The notes under the pieces were generated by a model. It made no database searches. It was not told the DNA's origin and saw only the letters and a program-made list of their open reading frames with translations. From Deltaproteobacteria bacterium (GTDB taxonomy: Bacteria; Lernaellota; Lernaellaia; JACKCT01): 29,333 bases of DNA. Below, piece after piece: positions 16,593-23,172 of the stretch. The stretch lies in assembly GCA_020633895.1 (NCBI GenBank), contig JACKCT010000021.1, positions 1 to 29,333 on the forward strand, in the 5' to 3' direction. A program made the translations under genes and the position numbers. Within the stretch, counting starts at the first letter, position 1; every line of letters begins with the position of its first letter.

Positions 16593-16606
16593 CGAACGTT
16601 CGTTCG
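16593..16606. promoter_or_regulatory. TetR/FadR-type operator candidate
   Basis: CGAACG-TT-CGTTCG is a perfect inverted repeat with a 2-base spacer, 30 bases upstream of fadI. Size and shape resemble sites of TetR-family regulators of fatty-acid breakdown. No regulator gene is in the window, so the link is inference. Confidence 0.5.
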
Positions 16607-16785
16607 AGCCGCTTCAAAGACACCGCGCATGGCGGCGTCGCTGGTCGTCATGGCATGGAATTTCGAGCAAATTCCCACGGCCCGGCAAGCGCCCCCGGAC
16701 CACGGCCCGCTATCCTATGACGCAAAGCGCCAAAGGGCAAGGGACCCTCAGGAAAGTCTCTACAAATGAGTTGATTACACGTCGA

Positions 16786-17799
16786 TCAGTGGCCGGGGAT
16801 CTGCACGCAAACGTCAAACCAGGGATCCGGGCTGATGAGTTCGAGCATGGCGCCGCGGGTGGTGGTGAGTTTGGCGAGGACTTCGCCGTCCTTGATGCGC
16901 GAAAGCTCGACGTTCGCGTTGGCGACACCGGTGTTCACGCACAGCTTCTCGGTGCCGTCCGGGTTGGGATAGACCAGCCCCGCGAAGTCGTGGCGATGGC
17001 CGATGACCATGCCCATAAGCTGCAGGCCCTGGTCCTCCATCGTGAACGACCAGCACTGGCGGTTCATCGTCGATTCCTTCGCCCGAACCTTGCGCAGCCG
17101 GTTGAACTTGTAGTCCTTCCCCTCGTGACGCAGCACCGCCATCGTCAAAAACGGCGTCTCCTTGCCACCCATCGACATGCGCGCCGAAAAGCCCTCGAAC
17201 ACCGTGTCCGGCGCGTTGTCGAAGGTGTTGCAGTGGGACCAGGCGTAGTGCGTCGTGTGGGCGTTGCCCCAGTTGTGGCCCTGCATGGCGCGCAGGTTCT
17301 GCACCTCGGTACGCGCGCCCTCGACGGTGAAGTGCCCGTTGGCGATCGTGTCGGCGTAGGGCGTCCAGGTCTTGAAGCGGGGGAAGGCCTTGGTGAGCAT
17401 CCATTTGTGGGGATAGATCATCAGCTCCCGGCCGCCGTCCAGCTTGATGTCCCATTCGATCACCCGGCCGAAGGCGTCCTCCAGCCGGCCGTGCGTGAAC
17501 CCGTCGCCGAACGCGCAAGGCCCGGCGACCAGCCCCACCTTCTCTTCCTCGAAATTCCAGTCCTCGACGGGAAACTCGTTGCGCATGCCGATCGAACGGG
17601 CCGCGTTGTTGGCCACCACCCGCGTCGCCCACACGCTCGCCCGGGCCGGGCCGCCGTCCTCGGGCTTGAGGATCGTGAATTTGATCCAAAGGCTCGCGCC
17701 GCGCTGGGGGTCGGCGGTTTTGAAGAAGAAACTCTCCACCATGCCGCCGGCCTGGTCGGGGCGGTATTGCACCAGATTGAAGCGCTGTTGGTCGTTCAC
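16786..17799 (-). CDS. Unknown protein, possibly CrtC/AttH lipocalin-like
   Basis: I do not recognise a specific family with certainty. The 337-residue protein has no signal peptide and no membrane helix. It is rich in alternating hydrophobic strands, with motifs ESFFFKTADP near 22-31, LWIKFTIL at 37-44, GPCAFGDGFTHGRL at 93-106, and GHNWGNAH followed by HYAWSHCNTF at 174-193. This pattern of tryptophans, glycines and histidines in a beta-rich frame recalls the double-lipocalin fold of hydroxyneurosporene synthase, AttH and tocopherol cyclase, which bind hydrophobic molecules. That comparison is from memory and weak. The start is GTG at 17799, supported by GAGAGGA about 7 bases upstream. It lies between fadI and the histone-like gene but is separated from both by over 100 bases and a terminator, so it is probably its own unit. 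Confidence 0.55.
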   Translation of the reverse strand: MNDQQRFNLVQYRPDQAGGMVESFFFKTADPQRGASLWIKFTILKPEDGGPARASVWATRVVANNAARSIGMRNEFPVEDWNFEEEKVGLVAGPCAFGDGFTHGRLEDAFGRVIEWDIKLDGGRELMIYPHKWMLTKAFPRFKTWTPYADTIANGHFTVEGARTEVQNLRAMQGHNWGNAHTTHYAWSHCNTFDNAPDTVFEGFSARMSMGGKETPFLTMAVLRHEGKDYKFNRLRKVRAKESTMNRQCWSFTMEDQGLQLMGMVIGHRHDFAGLVYPNPDGTEKLCVNTGVANANVELSRIKDGEVLAKLTTTRGAMLELISPDPWFDVCVQIPGH

Positions 17800-17854
17800 G
17801 GCGGGTCCTCTCGGTGTTGAGGGAGAGGCTAGATTAGCGCGTGCGGCCCATAAG

Positions 17855-17881
17855 AAAAAGCCCCGGCAATTTTGCCGAGGC
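17855..17881 (-). terminator. Rho-independent terminator after the histone-like gene
   Basis: On the minus strand a 10-bp stem (17872-17881 with 17860-17869, one G-U pair) with a 2-base gap at the loop is followed by five T residues. It lies 37 bases past the stop codon of the histone-like gene. Confidence 0.85.
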
Positions 17882-17917
17882 CCCTTGAAAACGCATCTTC
17901 GCGAGCGGTCGCGAAGT

Positions 17918-18913
17918 CTAGTTCTTCTTCGGTTCGTTGAGCGTGATGATCTCTTCGCAGACCTTGGTGGAGCCTTGGAAGAGCACGCGCCCGATGAATT
18001 TTCCGCTCTTGGGGTCCTGCTCGTGGAGCGCCACGGCCATGCCCTTGTAGGACGGTCGGTCGTGATAATCCAGGATCATCACGATGGAATTGTCGTCCAG
18101 AGCGCCTCGCAGCAGCGCCGTCCCCCGATACGTGATGGTGTTCATCGTGATCGTGTAGGACGCCCGGCGCATATGGCGATCGCCGGTCAAGAGAATCGTG
18201 CCCGTCCCGGTGTACACCTTCCCATCCGGCGTTTTGCCGTGGATGTTGAAGGGGTAGTTCACCGCCTGGCTGATCGTCTCGACCTCCCGGGTTATCGGCG
18301 GACTAACCCCGGAGGACACGAGTGGTGCTGAGGATTTTTTCTTACCCGCTTTCGAACCGGTCGATTTGGTGGCCGTCTTCTTCGCCGCGGGTTTCTTGGC
18401 GGCGGGCTTCTTGGCGGCCGTGGCCTTCTTGGCCGTCGTCTTGGCGGCCGTGGTCTTGGCGGCAGCCTTCTTCGGAGCCGCCTTCTTGGGCGCGGCCTTC
18501 TTCGGGGCGGCGGCCTTTTTCGGAGCGGCCTTCTTGGCGGCCGGCTTCGCGGCGGCTTTCTTCGGAGCCGCCTTCTTGGGCGCGGCCTTCTTCGGAGCGG
18601 CGGCCTTTTTCGGCGCAGCCTTCTTAGCGGCCGGCTTCGCGGCGGCTTTCTTGGGCGCAGCCTTCTTCGGGGCGGCGGCCTTTTTCGGAGCCGCGGCCTT
18701 CTTGGCGGCGGGCTTCGCGGCGGCTTTCTTCGGAGCCGCCTTCTTGGGCGCAGCCTTCTTCGGGGCGGCAGCCTTCTTCGGAGCCGCTTTCTTGGCGGTC
18801 GTCTTGGCCGCGGCTTTCTTCGGCGCAGCCTTCTTAGCGACCGTCTTCTTGGCCGCAGGCTTTTTCGCCGCCGGCTTCTTCGCGCTTGTCGTTGCCTTCT
18901 TTGCCACTGCCAT
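17918..18913 (-). CDS. Histone H1-like protein with unknown C-terminal domain
   Basis: Residues 1-195 of this 331-residue protein are almost entirely Lys, Ala and Pro, in repeats of AAPKK and AAKP type like eukaryotic H1 tails and bacterial H1-like proteins. Such tails bind DNA or RNA without sequence preference. Residues 196-331 are different: a globular, strand-rich domain with NYPFNIHGKTPDGKVYTGTG, ITMNTITYRGTALLRG and a VLFQG segment, and I do not recognise it. Tails of H1 type at the C terminus of a globular domain are common; here the tail is N-terminal. The start at 18913 has AGGAGG 8 bases upstream. The gene begins 31 bases after tRNA-Leu on the same strand and ends at a strong terminator. 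The DNA of the tail consists of 78-90 bp tandem repeats. Confidence 0.82.
   Translation of the reverse strand: MAVAKKATTSAKKPAAKKPAAKKTVAKKAAPKKAAAKTTAKKAAPKKAAAPKKAAPKKAAPKKAAAKPAAKKAAAPKKAAAPKKAAPKKAAAKPAAKKAAPKKAAAPKKAAPKKAAPKKAAAKPAAKKAAPKKAAAPKKAAPKKAAPKKAAAKTTAAKTTAKKATAAKKPAAKKPAAKKTATKSTGSKAGKKKSSAPLVSSGVSPPITREVETISQAVNYPFNIHGKTPDGKVYTGTGTILLTGDRHMRRASYTITMNTITYRGTALLRGALDDNSIVMILDYHDRPSYKGMAVALHEQDPKSGKFIGRVLFQGSTKVCEEIITLNEPKKN
18370..18900 (-). repeat. Tandem repeats encoding the H1-like tail
   Basis: Near-identical units recur through this stretch; for example GGCTTCGCGGCGGCTTTCTT starts at 18543, 18633 and 18711, giving 90- and 78-base periods. Shorter 12-30 base sub-repeats encode AAPKK. 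The array lies inside the histone-like gene and is likely to vary in length between strains or assemblies. Confidence 0.85.
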
Positions 18914-18944
18914 GGACTTCCTCCTGGGTCAAACTTGAGGGTTT

Positions 18945-19028
18945 TGCCTGGAGCGGGGATCGAACCCGCACGACCTTACGGTCACGAGATTTTAAGTCTC
19001 GCGCGTCTGCCAGTTCCGCCATCCAGGC
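18945..19028 (-). tRNA. tRNA-Leu (anticodon UAA)
   Basis: The minus strand folds as an 84-base class II tRNA. The acceptor arm is GCCTGGA paired with TCCAGGC, with discriminator A. The D arm contains GGCGGAACTGGCAGACGC, and the anticodon stem CGAGA/TCTCG encloses the loop CTTAAAA with anticodon TAA. A long variable arm (TGACCGTAAGGTCG) and GGTTCGATCC in the T arm complete it. CCA is not encoded. It reads UUA/UUG leucine codons. Confidence 0.97.
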
Positions 19029-19443
19029 TTGGTTCGCGGGCACGTTAGAAGTCCGCTTCCAAGCCTGTCAAGCACACTTTCCCCCCTCGGCCCCGAAGCC
19101 GAAGGTTTCACCCCACAGCGGCGCGCATCGCATTCATCAGCCCGTTATTGCAGGATAATCCTGTCATCGCCCCCGAGAACTCGGGCCACCGCCCAAAATT
19201 CATGTTGGGATCCGATGTGGATCACTACCCGCATGAACGCGATTCGTTGTGCTATATAACGTCATACCACATCTTGTGTCAACGTGTTTTTCACCCCCAG
19301 CCCCTTGTTTTTGATCGTTTTTTCCGTTTCGAACGCGATTCTATCATCCCCCGCCCCCTCTTCTTAAAATATCTCCGCGTAACTAGCTGATAAATCGACA
19401 TTTTCCTGACATTCATCGACATTGCACGCCGATGCGTCGTCGC
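19029..19443. other. Gene-free, relatively AT-rich interval upstream of aspS
   Basis: No gene is visible between tRNA-Leu and the aspS promoter. The stretch from about 19190 to 19400 is clearly less GC-rich than the rest of the window, with runs of T and a TATATAAC at 19253-19260 that could be a -10 box but has no good -35. A 13-base palindrome sits at 19151-19163. Three CGACATT/GACATT words occur at 19390-19430. Confidence 0.5.
19151..19163. promoter_or_regulatory. 13-base perfect palindrome (operator candidate)
   Basis: CAGGAT-A-ATCCTG is a perfect inverted repeat in the intergenic region between tRNA-Leu and aspS. It is short enough to be chance but lies in non-coding DNA where protein binding is possible. 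Confidence 0.25.
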
Positions 19444-19471
19444 TTGACGCCAGGGGGCCCGCCGTTATAAT
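19444..19471 (+). promoter_or_regulatory. Sigma-70 promoter of aspS
   Basis: TTGACG (19444-19449), a 16-base spacer and TATAAT (19466-19471) make a near-consensus promoter. Transcription would start near 19478, leaving an untranslated leader of about 115 bases before aspS. Confidence 0.78.
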
Positions 19472-19594
19472 CGCCGCCTTACGCGACCGGAGCCTGACCG
19501 GCAGCCTCTTCAAAGTCATGATTGCGGCGCGAGAATCGGCGGCTCTTTCGTCCGCCGAACGCATTTTTGCCCGATCGACAAGGGACCGAAACCT

Positions 19595-21397
19595 ATGAGC
19601 GACATCCTGCCTTCCCTTCCGCCCCGGACGCACTGGTGCGCCGCGTTGCGCGACGGCGATGACGGCCGAAAAGTCAGCCTGCGCGGCTGGATGGGCCGCC
19701 GCCGCGACCTGGGACAGATCATTTTCGTGGATCTGCGCGACCGCACCGGCCTGGTGCAGCTCGTCTTCGACCCGGAGTTGGCCGGCGAGGATCTGGTGGC
19801 CCGGGCCAAGCGCCTGCGCAATGAATTCGTCCTGGGCATCGAAGGCACCGTTCGAGTCCGCCCCGAGGGCACGGCGAATGAGGACATTCCCACCGGCCAT
19901 GTGGAGGTGGTCGTCGAGCGCCTGGAAATCCTCAACGAGGCCGAGCCGCCCCCGTTCGTGATCGTCGACAAGGTGGACGCCGGCGAGGACCTGCGTCTGA
20001 AGTATCGCTACCTGGACCTGCGCCGCCCGGAGTTGCAGAAGATCATGATCCTGCGTCACCAGGTCATGCAGCAGGTGCGCAACTTTCTGTCCGAGCAGGA
20101 TTACCTGGAAATCGAAACGCCGATTCTGACCCGCAGCACCCCCGAGGGCGCCCGGGACTATATTGTGCCTTCGCGCATCCAGCCGGGGCATTTCTATGCC
20201 CTGCCCCAGAGCCCCCAGCTTTTCAAGCAGATCCTGATGGTGGCCGGGTACGATCGCTATTTCCAGATCGCCCGCTGCTTTCGCGACGAGGACCTGCGCG
20301 CCGACCGCCAGCCCGAGTTCACGCAGATCGACATCGAGACCAGCTTCCTGCAAAGCGAGGAATTGTTCGCGACCATCGAGGGACTCGTCGCGGCCATCAT
20401 CAAAAAGACACAGGGACGGGATATCGAAACGCCGTTTGAGCGCGTGTCCTATCGGGAGGTGATGGACCGATACGGCTCGGACAAGCCGGATCGGCGATTC
20501 GGCCTGGAGCTGTCCGATCTCAAGGATCTCTTCGCCGGGACGCAGTTCCGCGTGCTCCAGTCGGTGCTCGACCGGGACGGCGAAATCCGGGGCATCTGCG
20601 CGCCGCTGGGCGAGACCGCCAGCCGCAAGACCATGGACGAGCTGACCGACTACGCCAAGAAATACGGCGCCGGGGGCCTGGTCTGGGCCAAGTACACCGG
20701 CGGCGACTGGACGGCCGGATCGAGCAAATTCCTGTCCGACGACGAAAAAGCCGCCCTGACCAAGACGTTCGAGGCCAAGGAGGGCGACGTGCTGCTGATC
20801 GTCGCCGGAACGGCCAAGCAGGTCTTCGACGCCCTGGGGGCGCTGCGCCTTCGCCTGGGCAAGGACCTGGGGCTCATCGACGAGTCGCGGGACGACTTTC
20901 ACTGGGTCATCGACTGGCCGCTGGTGGAATGGAACGACGACGCCGGGCGCTGGGACGCCATGCATCACCCGTTCACCTCCCCTCGGGAACAGGACGTCCC
21001 CTTGCTGGAGACGGAGCCGGGCAAGGTGCTGGCCGACGCCTACGATCTGGTGTGGAACGGCAACGAACTGGGCGGCGGGTCCAAGCGTATCCACCGGATG
21101 GACGTGCAGCAGCGGGTCTTCGAATTGCTGGGCATCGACCGGGACGAGGCCCGGGCCAAGTTCGGCTTCCTGCTCGACGCCTTGAAATTCGGCGCCCCGC
21201 CCCACGGCGGCATCGCCATCGGATTCGACCGACTCATCATGCTGCTGGCCGGCACCAACAGCATCCGGGACGTGATCCCCTTCCCCAAGACGGCGTCGGC
21301 CACGTGCCTGATGACCGAGGCGCCCTCCGAGGTCTCCGACGAACAGCTCGAGGACCTGGGCATCCGCGTGCGAAAATTCCTGCGCCCCCAAGGCTGA
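19595..21397 (+). CDS. aspS: Aspartyl-tRNA synthetase
   Basis: The 600-residue class II synthetase charges tRNA-Asp and has the bacterial layout. An N-terminal OB-fold anticodon domain (GWMGRRRDLGQIIFVDLRDR, 31-50) is followed by motif 1, motif 2 in FRDEDLRADRQPEFTQIDIE, the GAD insertion domain (about 290-420) and motif 3 in GFDRLIMLLAG. The HPFTSPREQD segment is also typical. Leu39 in RRRDLG is the residue seen in discriminating enzymes such as E. coli's, whereas tRNA-Asn-misacylating enzymes usually have His. A few residues on, RPEGT has the Gly seen in non-discriminating enzymes. An asnS gene is present at 25293, so misacylation would not be required. AGGGA lies about 10 bases before the ATG. 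The gene has its own promoter and terminator. Confidence 0.96.
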   Translation: MSDILPSLPPRTHWCAALRDGDDGRKVSLRGWMGRRRDLGQIIFVDLRDRTGLVQLVFDPELAGEDLVARAKRLRNEFVLGIEGTVRVRPEGTANEDIPTGHVEVVVERLEILNEAEPPPFVIVDKVDAGEDLRLKYRYLDLRRPELQKIMILRHQVMQQVRNFLSEQDYLEIETPILTRSTPEGARDYIVPSRIQPGHFYALPQSPQLFKQILMVAGYDRYFQIARCFRDEDLRADRQPEFTQIDIETSFLQSEELFATIEGLVAAIIKKTQGRDIETPFERVSYREVMDRYGSDKPDRRFGLELSDLKDLFAGTQFRVLQSVLDRDGEIRGICAPLGETASRKTMDELTDYAKKYGAGGLVWAKYTGGDWTAGSSKFLSDDEKAALTKTFEAKEGDVLLIVAGTAKQVFDALGALRLRLGKDLGLIDESRDDFHWVIDWPLVEWNDDAGRWDAMHHPFTSPREQDVPLLETEPGKVLADAYDLVWNGNELGGGSKRIHRMDVQQRVFELLGIDRDEARAKFGFLLDALKFGAPPHGGIAIGFDRLIMLLAGTNSIRDVIPFPKTASATCLMTEAPSEVSDEQLEDLGIRVRKFLRPQG

Positions 21398-21434
21398 CCC
21401 GACGAAGACTCCCTCGCAAAAGCCCGACAAATCG

Positions 21435-21464
21435 CGCCCGGAACCGTGGGGTTCCGGGCGTTTT
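21435..21464 (+). terminator. Rho-independent terminator of aspS
   Basis: CGCCCGGAACC (21435-21445) and GGTTCCGGGCG (21450-21460) form a perfect 11-bp stem with a GTGG loop, followed by TTTT. It lies 38 bases past the aspS stop codon. Confidence 0.92.
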
Positions 21465-21550
21465 CGTCACTTGACCCCGGTCATGGCGTCGGCGCGCGGA
21501 AGCTGGTGTGCTACAACGTCGCCGACGGATTCGGCGGCGAAGGAGTTTTT

Positions 21551-22057
21551 ATGTCCTGGAAAATGCTTTTCGGTTTTTTGGCGGTCGTGATTTTGGGCAC
21601 CGCGACGCTCCTGGTCGCCTGCGGCGGCGACGATGACGACGACAGCGTCACCGTGATCGACCCGGGCGATGATGACGACGACACGTCGGATGACGACACG
21701 ACCGACGTTGACGACGATACCGTCGATGACGATACCGTCGATGACGACACGGCCGATGATGACACGACCGACGACGACACCACCGACGATGATGACGACG
21801 ACACCTTCGAGCCGCCGATTGCGCAAAATTGCAGCAGCGGGCCGGACCACGTCTTCGAATGCAAGCCCGAGGAGATGCAAATCATCATCCTGGGCACCGA
21901 CACCACCCTCTCGGAACTCAAGGAGCTTTGCGGATTCCACGAACCCACGTCGGTCTGCGTTTCCGACTGCGGCACTGACCACAAGGACTGCGAACTAGTC
22001 GTCACCTGCGTCCAGGACTGCATCGACGATGGAGACGGGGGTCCGGTACTCGAATAA
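21551..22057 (+). CDS. Lipoprotein with Asp-Thr repeat linker and one eight-cysteine module
   Basis: The 168-residue protein has a lipoprotein signal with LVAC lipobox (Cys24). Residues 27-85 are a very acidic linker made of DDDT-type repeats, which would hold the C-terminal part away from the membrane. Residues 94-157 contain eight cysteines (94, 104, 127, 136, 140, 147, 153, 157). Their spacing is C-x9-C-x22-C-x8-C-x3-C-G-x5-C-x5-C-x3-C, which matches both halves of the next gene's C-terminal part. Four disulfides in a small extracytoplasmic domain are likely. I do not recognise the module as a known family. The start at 21551 is set by AAGGAG six bases upstream. It follows the aspS terminator and is separated by 166 bases from its paralogue, which has its own ribosome binding site. 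Function is unknown; a surface or binding role is a guess. Confidence 0.85.
   Translation: MSWKMLFGFLAVVILGTATLLVACGGDDDDDSVTVIDPGDDDDDTSDDDTTDVDDDTVDDDTVDDDTADDDTTDDDTTDDDDDDTFEPPIAQNCSSGPDHVFECKPEEMQIIILGTDTTLSELKELCGFHEPTSVCVSDCGTDHKDCELVVTCVQDCIDDGDGGPVLE
21660..21810 (+). repeat. GAC/GAT-ACG trinucleotide-rich tract
   Basis: The DNA for the acidic linker is built from GATGACGACAC-type units encoding repeats of DDDT with one variable residue. It is a low-complexity tract prone to slippage. Confidence 0.8.
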
Positions 22058-22120
22058 GGACATTCTCCTTTACTTCTGCGCATAAAAATCATCAAAAGTA
22101 AAAAATTCGGTACATATCTA

Positions 22121-22150
22121 TTGCCATTCCATCACATTGCGTGCTAGTTT
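22121..22150 (+). promoter_or_regulatory. Weak promoter candidate for the second lipoprotein gene
   Basis: TTGCCA (22121-22126), 18 bases, then TAGTTT (22145-22150) preceded by TGC as in extended -10 promoters. The stretch from 22080 to 22150 is less GC-rich than its surroundings. The -10 match is poor. Confidence 0.25.
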
Positions 22151-22223
22151 TGCGTCAATCCATCAACATTGCCCGCCGAATTCGGGGTTCGCGCGCCGGC
22201 AAGCCAAAGCCAAGGAGATTGAC

Positions 22224-22934
22224 GTGCGTACTTGCCGACGACTGCTGTTCATGATTTTGCTGCTGACGGCCACCACGGCCTTCCTCGCCCTGACCTCCTG
22301 CGACGCCGGAAACGGCTCGGGGAACAAGGCCGGAAGCTACACCGTTGGAGCGGAGGACGACGGCAACTCCGATGACGACAGCGCGGCTTCGGACGACGAT
22401 GTCGAGGAGACGGCCGACGAAGACAATGAAGACGAGGGCAATGACGAGGAAGACAACAGCCGGGAATCCGAGCCCCAGGACTGCGGCGAGGGGCATTTGC
22501 GGGAAGATGTCTGCAATGACGGCGTGGACCGGCTCCTCGTCTGCTCCGAGAGCCTGAACTGGTTCGGCAGCCTGACGCGCACCCCGCTGGTCAACCTGTG
22601 CCTGGCCGAGGTCAACCCCTATTCCTGCTCGGCGTACTGCGGGCTGCTGCACAACAACGACTGCGACAATATGGGCGGGTGCGTCGAGGACTGCATCGTG
22701 GCGGCTCAGATCGAGGAACAGGAAAAGCAGGCCCGTAAGGAGCTGTGCAACGTGGGAATCGCCCATGTTTCCGCCTGCACCTTCGATGCCTGGTCCCGTG
22801 ACAAGTTCCAGGCGCTGGTCGACGGATGCATGTTGGAAGACGGGATCAACTACTGCCTGGCCAACTGCGGCGTCGAACACGAGGGCCAATGCGGCAAACT
22901 CCTGGGATGCGCCGAGGAATGCATCCCGGAATAG
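22224..22934 (+). CDS. Lipoprotein with acidic linker and two eight-cysteine modules
   Basis: The 236-residue protein has a lipoprotein signal with LTSC lipobox (Cys26), an acidic Asp/Glu/Ser linker (about 42-85) and two copies of the same module. Copy A has cysteines 97, 107, 126, 135, 139, 147, 153 and 157. Copy B has 175, 185, 202, 211, 215, 223, 229 and 233. Both follow C-x9-C-x16-18-C-x8-C-x3-C-G-x6-C-x5-C-x3-C-I, as does the single module in the preceding gene. One extra cysteine (87) lies before copy A. The start is GTG at 22224, six bases after AAGGAG; an ATG-type start at 22137 would add 29 residues and break the signal peptide. The two genes look like relatives made by duplication. 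No known function is recognised, and four disulfides per module would make it an extracytoplasmic protein. Confidence 0.85.
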   Translation: MRTCRRLLFMILLLTATTAFLALTSCDAGNGSGNKAGSYTVGAEDDGNSDDDSAASDDDVEETADEDNEDEGNDEEDNSRESEPQDCGEGHLREDVCNDGVDRLLVCSESLNWFGSLTRTPLVNLCLAEVNPYSCSAYCGLLHNNDCDNMGGCVEDCIVAAQIEEQEKQARKELCNVGIAHVSACTFDAWSRDKFQALVDGCMLEDGINYCLANCGVEHEGQCGKLLGCAEECIPE

Positions 22935-22966
22935 CGGGAAGCCACCAAAAAAACCTTAAAAATAAC

Positions 22967-23002
22967 AAGGCCTTTGCCGACTTCCGGCGAGGGCCTTCTT
23001 CT
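22967..23002 (+). terminator. Terminator of the second lipoprotein gene
   Basis: A 13-bp stem (22967-22979 with 22985-22997, two G-U pairs, 5-base loop) is followed by a T-rich stretch (CTTCTTT). It lies 33 bases past the stop codon. Confidence 0.8.
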
Positions 23003-23172
23003 TTAACGACACCGGAGCATGGCAATTTCGTGTCAAAATCGTTGACGTATTGCGTCGCTAGGGTGACACTACCGCCCTTGATGAAGGTTCCGGCCCATTT
23101 TTGCCGGAACAGACGGTGATTTCGTGCCCCAAATCGGGGCACTGCGAATTCGGGTCGCGTGGGACGGTAGTC

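Noticed and set aside
12683-17820. Very long plus-strand open frames (809 and 894 codons) opposite fadJ, fadI and the unknown protein
   Set aside because: They mirror the codons of recognised enzymes on the other strand, have low-complexity composition and no domain motifs.
18370-18900. Regular repeats that might be a CRISPR array
   Set aside because: The repeats are contiguous, coding and lack unique spacers; they encode AAPKK motifs.
18366-18938. A 190-codon plus-strand frame of repeated Ala/Phe/Gly/Leu that looks like a membrane protein
   Set aside because: It is the reverse complement of the Lys/Ala repeats in the histone-like gene; AAG read backwards gives CTT, hence Phe and Leu. It has no ribosome binding site.
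21660-21810. Calcium-binding (thrombospondin type 3 or EF-hand-like) repeats in the acidic linker
   Set aside because: The DDDT pattern lacks the DxDxDG spacing and the hydrophobic or Cys positions of those families; a flexible acidic linker is simpler.
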